From Opitutales bacterium (lineage in GTDB: Bacteria; Verrucomicrobiota; Verrucomicrobiia; Opitutales; UBA2995): a DNA stretch of 64,000 nucleotides. The stretch lies in the NCBI GenBank assembly GCA_022824405.1, contig JAJDZZ010000015.1:37501-101500 (forward strand), in the 5' to 3' direction. Below are positions 1-8,677 of the stretch, piece by piece (position 1 is the first letter of the stretch; each line of letters opens with the position of its first letter). The notes beneath the pieces are model-generated. The model saw only the letters and a program-made list of their open reading frames with translations, made no database searches and had not been told where the DNA came from. A program made the translations under genes and the position numbers.

Positions 1-8
1 CCCCCGAT

Positions 9-539
9 ATGGAAATCATCTTGCATGACACCATCGCCTGTTTGAAACAAGGCATTCAATTGCTGGGCACCCTGGAGCCGGAACAATACGTGAAGCCCCA
101 TCCCAATTATTATCAATCCACTATCGGCGGACATTTCCGGCACAACCTCGATCATTTTCTCTGTTTTCAAGCCGGGGTGAAGTCCGGCAAAATCGATTAT
201 GATGCCCGTTCCAGGGAAGAATTCCTGGAAACGGAACCGGAATACGCCGCCGGCAAAATGCTGGAACTGACGGAATTCTTCGGGAGCCTGCACGAGGAGG
301 ACCTCGATCGTTCCTTGAAAATTAAGATGGACAGCGGAGCCAACCATCCTGAGACCGGACATTGGAGCAGGTCCAGCCTGAGGCGCGAATTGCAATTTCT
401 CATAAGCCATACCATCCACCATTATGCCTTTATTGCCACTTTGTGCTCCGGGGATGGATCGAATCTGCCAGAAAATTTTGGAGTGGCCCCTTCCACGCTT
501 CGCTTTCGGAACGCCCGCCAACCCCAATGTGCACGGTAA
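9..539 (+). CDS. DinB-like four-helix metalloenzyme family protein
   Basis: A 176-residue soluble protein that reads as a DinB/YfiT-type four-helix bundle. Visible metal-ligand candidates are the cluster H42, H45 and H49 (in a GHFRHNLDHF stretch) and the late H134, H137 and H138 (in HTIHHYAF). The family commonly binds a divalent metal and includes thiol-dependent transferases and many uncharacterised members, so the substrate cannot be named. The ATG lies eight bases from the window edge, so an upstream neighbour cannot be judged. The stop codon lies inside the next gene (13-base overlap), which suggests translational coupling to the NRDE-type gene. Confidence 0.7.
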   Translation: MEIILHDTIACLKQGIQLLGTLEPEQYVKPHPNYYQSTIGGHFRHNLDHFLCFQAGVKSGKIDYDARSREEFLETEPEYAAGKMLELTEFFGSLHEEDLDRSLKIKMDSGANHPETGHWSRSSLRRELQFLISHTIHHYAFIATLCSGDGSNLPENFGVAPSTLRFRNARQPQCAR

Positions 540-1261
540 GCTGGTGCCGACAATCGGCAGGCTACACACTTTTTTTCAACCGGGACGAAAGCAAAAGGCG
601 TAGCGAGGGGCTTCCCCCTCAACCCCATATCAGCGGTTCAGTGGCCTACGTTTGCCCACGGGACCCGGATGGGGGAGGGACCTGGCTTCTGGCCAATTCC
701 CACGGCCTCACCCTGGGTTTGTTGAATTATTATGAAGCCCAGGGGGGGTATCGCCCCAAAGCCCCGCTCTCGCGCGGGCGCCTCCCATTGGACTGCAGTA
801 CTTTCTGCAATCTGGATGAGGTGGAAAATTTCTTTACCTCGGTCGATCTGTCCCCATTCCCCTCCTTTCTTTTTTTGGGCATCGATCCGGCAGGGCGAAC
901 CGTGCTCATCAAATGGGCCGGAAAGTGGCGCCGTATTTCCCATCCCGGTTTTTCCCAGCTTCCCCTCACCACCTCTTCTTTCCAACCCGATGTTGTCGTG
1001 TCCGAGCGCAGAGCCAAATTCAGACGGCAAATTCCAGGCCTCGAATGTGCCCCGGAACGCCTGATCCGATACCACCGAAGTCACGATCCGGACCGGAGCG
1101 CATTTTCTCCGCTGATGACGCGGCCGGACGCCCGCACCGTCAGCCTCAGCCAAGTTACCGTGTCGAGAACAGAGACGCGGTTCACCTATCGGGAGAGGAG
1201 GGGTGATTTTCCCATATTGAGCGATCCGGTATCCGTCTCCATTCCCAGGAAAGCCCCATGA
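527..1261 (+). CDS. NRDE family (TANGO2-like) protein
   Basis: A 244-residue protein. The N-terminus begins MCTVSW and carries the family-defining N18-R19-D20-E21 motif after a hydrophobic strand. The Cys at position 2 is conserved in this family, which resembles N-terminal-nucleophile folds. TANGO2/NRDE proteins are linked to lipid or haem handling in eukaryotes, and bacterial roles are undefined. The ATG at 527 was chosen because the MCTV start is the canonical family start; the frame is open further upstream, but that part is out of keeping with the family. The gene overlaps the DinB-like gene by 13 bases and the fusion gene downstream by ATGA, so the three are probably one operon. Confidence 0.75.
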   Translation: MCTVSWCRQSAGYTLFFNRDESKRRSEGLPPQPHISGSVAYVCPRDPDGGGTWLLANSHGLTLGLLNYYEAQGGYRPKAPLSRGRLPLDCSTFCNLDEVENFFTSVDLSPFPSFLFLGIDPAGRTVLIKWAGKWRRISHPGFSQLPLTTSSFQPDVVVSERRAKFRRQIPGLECAPERLIRYHRSHDPDRSAFSPLMTRPDARTVSLSQVTVSRTETRFTYRERRGDFPILSDPVSVSIPRKAP

Positions 1262-3870
1262 TGGGCGCATCCCTCAAGCATTGGCTCATTTCCGGCAGGG
1301 GATTGCTGCTGATTTACCTGTTGGTTTTAGGGGCCAGTCACTTGGTCCGACGGGGACAGCCTGGAGAGGTGCCCTATATCGAAGGACAAGCCTTTCTCCA
1401 GGTTGAGGAAATGCGCGGAAAGATGCCTGCGGGTCGCTCCATCTCCATGGCTTACCTGGATTGGGTCCCTCCGGAAAATCCCGATGCGCCCGTCCTCGTT
1501 CTTCTGCATGGCAGTCCAATGGCTTCGGCCTCTCTCTTGTCCACGGCCCGCGCCTTGCAGGGCAACTTCCGTCTCATTATTCCGGACCTTCCCGGCTTCG
1601 GAGGTTCTACCTTGCGGGTGGAGGATTACTCCATCCTGGCCCACGCTTATTATCTCGACCAATTGTTGCGCCACCTCGGCGTGGAAAAATGCCATCTCGC
1701 CGGATACAGCATGGGCGGAGGGGTCGCATTGGAATATGCCCATGCCTTTCCGGCCCATTTGAAGTCTCTCCTTCTCATATCCTCCATCGGGGTGCAGGAA
1801 CTGGAACTACTGGGAGACTATACCATCAATCACGCCATCCATGCCTTGCAACTGGGCGCGCTGTGGTTCCTGCAGGAATGCATTCCCCACTTCGGTTGGA
1901 TGGACAACGCAATGCTCAGCGTTCCCTACGCCCGCAATTTCTTCGACACCGACCAACGGCCATTACGGGAGCACCTCATGGCCATCGAGGCACCCACTCT
2001 CATTCTCCACGCCGAGGACGACGGCCTGGTTCCGGTGGAGACGGCGCGGGAACACCACCGCATCGTACCGCATAGCGAACTGCAACTCCTGGAGGAGGGG
2101 CATTTGTTCATCATAACCCGGCCCGATATTACAGCCCCGCCCATCATCGACTTTGTCAACCGGGCCGAAAAGGGTCTGGCTCCCAGGAAAAGCCACGCCA
2201 GTCCCGAACGCATTGCGGCCTCCGTGGTCCCGTTCAATTTCGAACAAATCCAAGCCCGGGGCATCGGCATTGCCGTGGTGGGAATTTTGCTGGCCCTGGC
2301 CACCCTCATTTCGGAGGACCTCACCTGTATCGGAGCTGGGTTGCTGGCAGCCAAAGGGGTCATCGGGTTAATCCCGGCCACCTTGGCCTGCCTCATCGGT
2401 ATTTTCCTCGGCGATATCCTGCTCTACTTTGCCGGCAGGGTTTTGGGCCGGAGAGGGGTGCGAAAAGCGCCCTTGCGCTGGCTCCTTTCGGAAGCCGATT
2501 TGACCCGCAGCGCCCAGTGGTTCGAACGGCGAGGCGTGCTGCTCATCTTCCTGACGCGGTTTTTCCCAGGCACCCGTTTACCCACCTATTTCACGGCCGG
2601 TCTCCTTGGAGTGGGCATCCTGCGGTTTTCCTTTTTCTTCCTTTTGGCCGCCACTGCCTGGACTCCGCTCCTGGTGGGATTGAGCGCATTGCTGGGAGGA
2701 CAAATGCTGGCTTGGTTTGAAGTTTATCAGGATTACGCATTACTGGGGTTTATCGGGGTCGTCCTTACCCTTTTTCTAATTATCAAGGTCATGGTTCCTC
2801 TCCTCAGTCACAGGGGACGACGACTTTTCCTGGGAAAGTGGATCCGGTTTTCCCGCTGGGAGTACTGGCCGTTGTGGAAATTCTACCCCCCGGTGGTTCT
2901 CTATGTCATTTGGCTGGCCTGGAAACACCGCAATCCGGCCTGGTTCACCGCCACCAATCCGGGAATGCCCCTGGGCGGACTGGTGCTCGAATCCAAAAGC
3001 CGCATCCTGCAGGCCCTCCAATCCTCCGGCGAGGCCGTCGCCCCCTTTGCCCTGCTACCCAAGGAACTCGATCCCCAAGAAAAATTCCGGCGCTTCAAAA
3101 AACTCCAATTGCGAAGGGAATTCGATTATCCCGTTATCCTGAAGCCCGACGTGGGTGAACGCGGGGTGGGGGTAGCCATCCTGAAAACGGATCGGGATGC
3201 CCGGGCCTATTTCCTGAAGAGCCTCGACCACATCATCGTCCAGCAATACGTAAAAGGGTTGGAGTTCGGAATCTTTTACTACCGCTTTCCGGAAGAGGAG
3301 ACGGGGCATATTTATTCCATTACGGACAAGAGGTTTATCGCTGTGAGCGGAGACGGTGAAAAAACAGTGGAACAGCTCATCCTGGACGACCCCCGTGCGG
3401 TGGCCATGGCTCCGTTCTTCATAAAAAAGCACGCCGGCAGATTATTCGACGTCCTGTCCCCAAAAACTTTCCTGACGCTGGCGGAAATAGGCACCCACTC
3501 CCGGGGCTGTCTCTTCCTTGATGGAACCCGATTGGCGACTCCGGAACTTACCGCCGCCATCGACCGCATCTCCCAAGCCTACCCCGGTTTCTACTTCGGG
3601 CGATACGACGTCAGGGTTCCCTCGGTTCGACACCTACAGCGCGGGGAAGGCATCCGCGTCATCGAGCTCAACGGAATAACTTCGGAAGCTACCAATATCT
3701 ACGATCCTAAAAACAGTTTGTTCGAGGCTTACCGCATTTTATTCAGGCAATGGGACTTGGCATCTGAAATCGCCCGGCAAAACCGGAAAAGCGGGATCGA
3801 ACCCGCTCCCCTCCGGCATGTCATCCGTCAATGCATGGACTACAGGAAACACAAAAAGGTAGAGGTGTAG
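1258..3870 (+). CDS. Three-domain membrane fusion: alpha/beta hydrolase, DedA/VTT, ATP-grasp
   Basis: An 870-residue protein with three recognisable parts. Residues about 15-30 form a membrane anchor. Residues about 60-305 are an alpha/beta hydrolase with oxyanion HG at 84-85, nucleophile elbow GYSMGG (Ser151), an acid candidate in HAEDDG (254-255) and His282. Residues about 335-520 are a DedA/VTT (SNARE-associated Golgi) membrane domain with SEDLTCIGAGLL and the re-entrant-loop type motif FLTRFFPGTRLPTYFTAGLLG-like (431-451). Residues about 575-850 resemble an ATP-grasp ligase (PVILKPDVGERGVGV, a G-rich lid, and late RVIELNG). VTT proteins act as lipid scramblases or transporters, so a combined envelope lipid or amide role is plausible but inferred. 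It starts within the NRDE stop (ATGA). The substrate is unknown. Confidence 0.85.
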   Translation: MMGASLKHWLISGRGLLLIYLLVLGASHLVRRGQPGEVPYIEGQAFLQVEEMRGKMPAGRSISMAYLDWVPPENPDAPVLVLLHGSPMASASLLSTARALQGNFRLIIPDLPGFGGSTLRVEDYSILAHAYYLDQLLRHLGVEKCHLAGYSMGGGVALEYAHAFPAHLKSLLLISSIGVQELELLGDYTINHAIHALQLGALWFLQECIPHFGWMDNAMLSVPYARNFFDTDQRPLREHLMAIEAPTLILHAEDDGLVPVETAREHHRIVPHSELQLLEEGHLFIITRPDITAPPIIDFVNRAEKGLAPRKSHASPERIAASVVPFNFEQIQARGIGIAVVGILLALATLISEDLTCIGAGLLAAKGVIGLIPATLACLIGIFLGDILLYFAGRVLGRRGVRKAPLRWLLSEADLTRSAQWFERRGVLLIFLTRFFPGTRLPTYFTAGLLGVGILRFSFFFLLAATAWTPLLVGLSALLGGQMLAWFEVYQDYALLGFIGVVLTLFLIIKVMVPLLSHRGRRLFLGKWIRFSRWEYWPLWKFYPPVVLYVIWLAWKHRNPAWFTATNPGMPLGGLVLESKSRILQALQSSGEAVAPFALLPKELDPQEKFRRFKKLQLRREFDYPVILKPDVGERGVGVAILKTDRDARAYFLKSLDHIIVQQYVKGLEFGIFYYRFPEEETGHIYSITDKRFIAVSGDGEKTVEQLILDDPRAVAMAPFFIKKHAGRLFDVLSPKTFLTLAEIGTHSRGCLFLDGTRLATPELTAAIDRISQAYPGFYFGRYDVRVPSVRHLQRGEGIRVIELNGITSEATNIYDPKNSLFEAYRILFRQWDLASEIARQNRKSGIEPAPLRHVIRQCMDYRKHKKVEV

Positions 3871-3935
3871 AGCGCCTTGTCACAAGGATTGACCTCTTTT
3901 CCCGACATGACTAGGCATTATTGTAATACCTGCTC

Positions 3936-5303
3936 ATGGGACAAACACGTCGACAATTTATAAAATCCACCGGGGCCGCGGCTGGAGTCCTATCATTTCC
4001 GTCTATTCTGTCGAACGCGGCAGCGGTTCCGAAGACCTCGGGAAAATTTAATATCCTCCACATCTGTTCGGACCAGCAGCATTGGCAGGCCCAGGGTAGG
4101 GTGGACTCATTTTTTCATACCCCCCATCAGGATGCGCTGACTGCGGAATCGACCGTTTTCCATAATGCCTTTTGTACCACCCCTCAATGCTCCCCCAGTC
4201 GCTCGTCGATGTTGACCGGTTTTTATCCGCACAAAACGGAGATGATGAACAATGCCAATGCCCTGGGAGGGACCGATCTCAAGCTGCCCACCATCGGCAG
4301 TCTCCTCCAGCAAGCCGGTTATACTACCGGATATTTCGGGAAGTGGCATCTGGGCAACCACCCCACCGCAAACGCGGGCTGGGACGAAGAAAATAAACGC
4401 GGGCCCGACTCCAAAACGACCGAGCGGGGTATCGAATTCCTGCAACGGCACGCTCGGGAAGATGCACCATTTGCCCTCTTCCTCATGTATGTGGATCCCC
4501 ACGACATTTACCATTACAAACCAGGGTCCAGCGAAGTTTCCATTGAGGACGCGCGCTTACCGGAATCCTGGAAAAAGCAGGATTTCAAATCCGTCCCCAA
4601 AGTGCATGAGGAATTCATGAGGCACAATCAGGGAGACTTTATCGTGGATGCCGACGAGGAAACCTGGAAGGGCTACCGCGATTTTTACCGTCAGAAAGTC
4701 AAACTTTACGACGACCACTTGGGCAGAGTGCTGGAAAAGCTGAAAGAGCTGGGCCTTTGGGACAATACCATAGTGGTAAATACCTCTGATCACGGGGACA
4801 TGGATACCTTTCACCGCCTGGTGTTCAAGGGGCCATTCATGTATGAGCACATGATGCGCATACCCCTCTCTATTCGCGTCCCGGGGGCGACCGGACCCCG
4901 CAATACGGATTATCATTGGGTCAACGTCGATACGGTTCCAACTTTATTGGAACTCGCCGGTACCCAGGCGCCTCAATGCCATGGCCAGTCTGTCGCCGGT
5001 CTGGTGAACGGAACGGGCATCGTCCCCGACCGCGATTACGTGATCGGCCAATACTACGGCAAACAAACTTGGGTAAACCCCATTCGCACCATCCGCACGC
5101 AGAACTGGAAATACAGCATCTATGCCGATTGGGGAGAAGAGCTGTACCACCTCAAAAATGATCCGGAGGAAATCCAAAATCTGGCTTCCCAGCCAAACTA
5201 CCGGGCTCGCAAACAGGCAATGCGATCCGTCCTGGATCAATGGATAAGGGAGCAGCAGGATCCGTTCTACACCCTTGCCACCACCAAACTGGATAGAAAA
5301 TAG
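3936..5303 (+). CDS. Tat-exported sulfatase (formylglycine type)
   Basis: A 455-residue family S1-type sulfatase. The N-terminus has a twin-arginine signal (TRRQFIK, then a hydrophobic alanine-rich stretch to about residue 30). The catalytic cysteine to be converted to formylglycine is C85 in C-S-P-S-R, followed by SSMLTGFYPHKT. A later NTSDHGD segment supplies metal ligands, and a GKWHLG signature also fits the family. It hydrolyses sulfate esters, probably on polysaccharides, in the periplasm or outside the cell. It needs an anaerobic or FGE-type maturase, which is not in this window. It stands alone between the fusion gene and the convergent dsbD. The substrate is not deducible. Confidence 0.9.
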   Translation: MGQTRRQFIKSTGAAAGVLSFPSILSNAAAVPKTSGKFNILHICSDQQHWQAQGRVDSFFHTPHQDALTAESTVFHNAFCTTPQCSPSRSSMLTGFYPHKTEMMNNANALGGTDLKLPTIGSLLQQAGYTTGYFGKWHLGNHPTANAGWDEENKRGPDSKTTERGIEFLQRHAREDAPFALFLMYVDPHDIYHYKPGSSEVSIEDARLPESWKKQDFKSVPKVHEEFMRHNQGDFIVDADEETWKGYRDFYRQKVKLYDDHLGRVLEKLKELGLWDNTIVVNTSDHGDMDTFHRLVFKGPFMYEHMMRIPLSIRVPGATGPRNTDYHWVNVDTVPTLLELAGTQAPQCHGQSVAGLVNGTGIVPDRDYVIGQYYGKQTWVNPIRTIRTQNWKYSIYADWGEELYHLKNDPEEIQNLASQPNYRARKQAMRSVLDQWIREQQDPFYTLATTKLDRK

Positions 5304-5315
5304 GGGAGGCCCGGG

Positions 5316-7484
5316 TCAGGCGTCCTTGTTAAACGCATCCAGGACGATTCCCGGGGTGAGAACCTCCGGTAACAATCGGGTCGACCCGTCCGGCCAGTAA
5401 ATGACGTTGGTCGGCACTCCGTTGCGGCCAAATTTTTGCAGTTCCCGCGTAATGACCGGATCCCTCTTGGTCCAATCCCCCTTGAGCGGAACAATTGAAT
5501 TGTCTGAAAAGAAACGGACAACCTCATCGCTGCTGAAGGCGACTTTCTTGTTTACCAGGCAGGTCAAACACCAAATAGCGGTGAAATCCACGAATACCGT
5601 CTTGCCCTCCTTCAGGGCACCATCCACCGCCGCGGGGGAATAACTGCCCCAGTCAATTCCGGACGTATCCTTCGCTACCGCTTCTACCTCAATCGGGGCC
5701 AACTGAGCGGACAGGTACTGCAGGTAACCACCGGCCACCAAAAAGAGCAAAGCGATGGAAGAGGCCCATCGGCGGGCGGTTTTAGGCTGGTGGAAAGCTC
5801 CCCAATTGCCTCGGATCCAGGCGGCGGCGCCCATGATTAAAATGCCGAGCAGCAAACCGGCCATTCCCGTCACCCCGACCTGTTTTCCAAAGACCCAGGC
5901 CAGCCAGACAACCGATGCGTAGAGTAAAAAGGCCAATCCCTTCTTGAACGATTCCATCCAGGCGCCAGGCCGGGGAAGGTACTTCAAAAGGGCCGGGAAA
6001 AAGGAAAGGAGAAGGTAGGGGAAGGCCATACCCAGGGCCAGTGACGTGAATACGAGCATTGATTGGTAAGCCGGCATAAATATCACTGTCCCCAAGGCAG
6101 TTCCCATTAGAGGAGCCGTGCAGGGAGTGGCCACGAGGGTGGCCAGCACACCGGAAAAGAAAGAGCCGGAATAGCCCGACTTGGCCTGTAGTTGAGATCC
6201 GGCGCCAGTGAGCGATTCTCCCAACTCGAAAACACCGGACAAATTGAGGCCAAACAAGAAGAGCACACTGGCCAATACAGCTACGAACCCCGGGGATTGC
6301 AGTTGAAACCCCCAACCAATTTCCTCTCCTGCGGCTCTTAAAATCAAAAGCAAACCGGCCAGCAACCAAAACGAAAGGAGCACCCCAAGGGTGAATACAA
6401 GGCCGTGACGTTTGACTTTTGAGGCCTCCTCTCCCGCTTGTTGGACAAACCCCAACACCTTGATGGACAACACTGGAAACACGCAGGGCATGAGGTTGAG
6501 GAGCATTCCCCCCACAAAAGCAAACCATAGGGTGGTGGAAAATCCAATGGCCGGACCAACGGCTGCAACGGCACTGCCTGTCGGATCTACCATTGCGCTT
6601 CCCTCGATTCCGGCAACCCAACCCGATACGGTGAGATCATCCGAAAACGGCGCATCGACGGCCAGGGAAGGGTATCGGTTCCGGGAATCCCAGGGAACCT
6701 CGGATACCAGGATCCCCCTGAACCGGTTCCTGTCCGACTCGGGTTCAAAAGCGCTCTTGGGCAAGACCTGGGTCAGAATCCTGCCCTCGGCCAGGGAGGT
6801 CCGCGGTTCGGAAGCAGCCACCCAGCCGTCCAGGGAAAAATAAGTTATTTTGCGGCCTTCCAGGCGAATTCCCTCCGGTGCAATCACCGTCAGAGCAAAG
6901 GACTCCCCATTGTCCACCACTCCCAACCGGTAGTCGGGCAGCGTTTGGGGAAGCCGGTTTCGGGTTGCGTCAAAGGCGCTCTTCCAGCTCGAAGGCTGCG
7001 GGTCAACGCCCACAGGCAAGGTCAATTCCAGGTTGGCAGAGCCGGGTATGCAAGCCTCCTCACATACGAGAAAGTTGACCTCGGCAGCAAGATCGACCGA
7101 TTGCCCCATGGCCAATGATTCGTCCACTTCGAGGTCCACCGGCAACAACACCTCGCCTTCGTAGGCATACGATACCAAATCGAAATATTCGATCCACAGC
7201 GGAGCCGGCCATTGAATCTCTCCCGCTTCGATCCCCGGGGGTAATTTCCAGGTAATTTCAGTGGCAAGTCCCACCTCTCCCGGATTGGCCCAGTAGGTGT
7301 GCCAGCCCTCCTCCAACTCAAAACGAATCCCCACCGTATTGGTCTTCCCGGGAACCAGGCCGGTCCGCTCCGAAACCAACTCCAAGACGGCGTGATTTGT
7401 TCTAACCGCTTCCGATTGAAGCCCGAATGGGACAAGCGTCAGGAAAAAAGCACAGGTGAAAAAAATAGGCGGAATAAATTTCAT
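5316..7484 (-). CDS. dsbD: Protein-disulfide reductase DsbD
   Basis: A protein of about 722 residues with the three DsbD parts. After a Sec signal peptide comes a periplasmic alpha-like domain with a Cys pair in VCEEACIPG. Next is a CcdA-like multi-pass membrane domain with cysteines in LMPCVFP and ATPCTAP. Last is a thioredoxin-like C-terminus with C-L-T-C at about 639-642. It passes electrons from cytosolic thioredoxin to periplasmic disulfides. The start at 7484 is chosen because MKFIPPIFF begins the signal peptide. Longer starts at 7544 (ATG) or 7547 (TTG) have a GGGGA element upstream but add an awkward 20-residue extension. It is convergent with the sulfatase. Confidence 0.9.
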   Translation of the reverse strand: MKFIPPIFFTCAFFLTLVPFGLQSEAVRTNHAVLELVSERTGLVPGKTNTVGIRFELEEGWHTYWANPGEVGLATEITWKLPPGIEAGEIQWPAPLWIEYFDLVSYAYEGEVLLPVDLEVDESLAMGQSVDLAAEVNFLVCEEACIPGSANLELTLPVGVDPQPSSWKSAFDATRNRLPQTLPDYRLGVVDNGESFALTVIAPEGIRLEGRKITYFSLDGWVAASEPRTSLAEGRILTQVLPKSAFEPESDRNRFRGILVSEVPWDSRNRYPSLAVDAPFSDDLTVSGWVAGIEGSAMVDPTGSAVAAVGPAIGFSTTLWFAFVGGMLLNLMPCVFPVLSIKVLGFVQQAGEEASKVKRHGLVFTLGVLLSFWLLAGLLLILRAAGEEIGWGFQLQSPGFVAVLASVLFLFGLNLSGVFELGESLTGAGSQLQAKSGYSGSFFSGVLATLVATPCTAPLMGTALGTVIFMPAYQSMLVFTSLALGMAFPYLLLSFFPALLKYLPRPGAWMESFKKGLAFLLYASVVWLAWVFGKQVGVTGMAGLLLGILIMGAAAWIRGNWGAFHQPKTARRWASSIALLFLVAGGYLQYLSAQLAPIEVEAVAKDTSGIDWGSYSPAAVDGALKEGKTVFVDFTAIWCLTCLVNKKVAFSSDEVVRFFSDNSIVPLKGDWTKRDPVITRELQKFGRNGVPTNVIYWPDGSTRLLPEVLTPGIVLDAFNKDA

Positions 7485-7576
7485 GGAATAGGAGTGGGAC
7501 AAACGCCCCAACGCATTTATTTCCCACAATTTTTCTACTTTCATCAAATGTTATTCCCCGCGCTCAGCGGCAAATA

Positions 7577-7612
7577 CAAAAAAAGAGCCGGAGGCCACAT
7601 CCTCCGGCTCTT
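7577..7612 (-). terminator. Intrinsic terminator of the hsp20 operon
   Basis: On the minus strand a perfect 12-bp stem (AAGAGCCGGAGG pairing with CCTCCGGCTCTT, six-base loop) runs directly into seven T residues. It lies 20 bases after the stop of the downstream hsp20 gene and before dsbD, so it ends the small heat-shock operon. Confidence 0.9.
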
Positions 7613-7631
7613 CCCTGACGGATAGTAATGT

Positions 7632-8006
7632 CTATTTGATCTTGATTTTCCGCGGTTTTACCGCTTCCGCCTTGGGCAAGGTCAATGCGAGCACGCCATT
7701 TTGCATATCCGCTTCGATGGCCTCACAATCGAGGTAATTGCCCAAATGCAGACGTAGCCGGTAAGTCCGGTCTGCAGATTCGCGGTGCAAGACCTTCCAG
7801 GATTCAGGACGATGGTTGGACGCTCCCGCGACCAGAATCAGGTCCCGTTTTTCCAAGGTGAGGTTGAGATCGTCCTTGGCGACTCCGGGGAGTTCCACCC
7901 ATACGACCGTCTCGCCTTCTTGCTCTTCGATTTGATAATGCGGGCGGTAATAACCCTGGGAGTTGTCTTTCTCGGATTTGGGGGGTTGTTTGGCAAGTTC
8001 GTTCAT
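7632..8006 (-). CDS. Small heat-shock protein Hsp20 (second gene of pair)
   Basis: About 124 residues with an alpha-crystallin domain. It has the beta-strand segment ELPGVAKDDLNLTLEKRDL, the G-V-L motif NGVLALTLPK near the C-terminus, and a short C-terminal tail with I-K-I-K. It is an ATP-independent holdase that forms oligomers with non-native proteins. The ATG at 8006 is chosen because GGAGGA sits seven bases upstream; the in-frame TTG at 8021 and ATG at 8012 lie in or around that Shine-Dalgarno. It is 22 bases downstream of the other hsp20 gene, in the same transcript, and is followed by a strong terminator. Confidence 0.9.
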   Translation of the reverse strand: MNELAKQPPKSEKDNSQGYYRPHYQIEEQEGETVVWVELPGVAKDDLNLTLEKRDLILVAGASNHRPESWKVLHRESADRTYRLRLHLGNYLDCEAIEADMQNGVLALTLPKAEAVKPRKIKIK

Positions 8007-8028
8007 TTTCATTTCCTCCAATCAGGTG

Positions 8029-8457
8029 TTAGTTTTTGACATCGATCCGGCGTGCCTTCTCTGCTTCCGTTTTGGGAACCGTCACAGTCAGAATGCCATT
8101 CTTGTAACGGGCCCCAATTGCTTTGGCATTTACATTTTCCGGCAAGGTAACCGAACGATGGAAAGTTACCTCCGATTCCACACCGTCTCTCGTCGACTGT
8201 CGGGATCCCTTCAAAACGAGTCGATCCCGTTCCAGCTCCACTTCAATTTCCTTCCGGTCATACCCGGGGATTTCGACCTGGATATAATAGTTGCTTTCGT
8301 CCGCATACAAATCCAGGGCCGGCTGTTCAGACTGCGTTCCCCAGTCAAGAATGGAACCGATCCGGGAAAAGGAATGGGGGGAGAGATCGAAGAAGCGATC
8401 AAAGTCACTCCAGAGATCGAATTTTCTCAATGGATTGCGATATTTTACTAATTTCAT
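8029..8457 (-). CDS. Small heat-shock protein Hsp20 (first gene of pair)
   Basis: About 142 residues. The N-terminal arm is followed by the alpha-crystallin domain (YIQVEIPGYDRKEIEVELE, later YKNGILTVTVPKTEAEK). The extended N-terminal region (KFDLWSDFDRFFD) is typical of class A Hsp20s. The ATG at 8457 has AGGAGG six bases upstream. A longer open frame to 8529 is rejected because it would swallow the promoter. Two divergent Hsp20s in tandem suggests co-assembly or division of labour, as with IbpA/IbpB, though this is inferred. Confidence 0.92.
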   Translation of the reverse strand: MKLVKYRNPLRKFDLWSDFDRFFDLSPHSFSRIGSILDWGTQSEQPALDLYADESNYYIQVEIPGYDRKEIEVELERDRLVLKGSRQSTRDGVESEVTFHRSVTLPENVNAKAIGARYKNGILTVTVPKTEAEKARRIDVKN

Positions 8458-8498
8458 GATTTCCTCCTTGGTTAAGGTTATGGTTTTTCCCTTCTTTA

Positions 8499-8515
8499 TG
8501 CCGGTTTCGTGCCAA
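8499..8515 (-). promoter_or_regulatory. Candidate sigma-54 (-24/-12) promoter of the hsp20 operon
   Basis: On the minus strand the sequence reads TTGGCACG-AAAC-CGGCA. It matches the sigma-54 -24 element TGGCACG exactly, keeps the four-base spacer and has the invariant GC of the -12 element (GG to GC spacing is right); TT of the -12 element is replaced by CG. The predicted start of transcription lies near 8488, giving a leader of about 31 bases before the ATG at 8457. Confidence 0.6.
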
Positions 8516-8528
8516 GGACATAAAATCA

Positions 8529-8560
8529 CTTAAACAATTGTTTATCAAAGGCTTAAACAA
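8529..8560. promoter_or_regulatory. Palindrome and direct repeat upstream of hsp20 promoter
   Basis: A perfect 14-bp palindrome TAAACAATTGTTTA at 8531-8544 lies just upstream of the -24 element. CTTAAACAA occurs at 8529-8537 and again at 8552-8560, so the half-site is present three times. It could bind an activator or a heat-shock regulator. No CIRCE element (TTAGCACTC-N9-GAGTGCTAA) is visible. Confidence 0.4.
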
Positions 8561-8677
8561 GAACTTCCCGCGCCTTTAATGCGACATATTGACCCAGTTA
8601 TAGCCAGGTCATAAAAAGGCTGATTCATAGAGTCACACTGACCCAGTGAACCGGAGGATGGGGAGGATGGGGAGGAA

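Noticed and set aside
3872-3900. CCTTG/CAAGG hairpin after the fusion gene as a terminator
   Set aside because: Stem is short and the following T-run is weak and delayed; not called.
8458-8529. Upstream extension of the first hsp20 gene
   Set aside because: AGGAGG supports the ATG at 8457 and the extension contains the promoter candidate.
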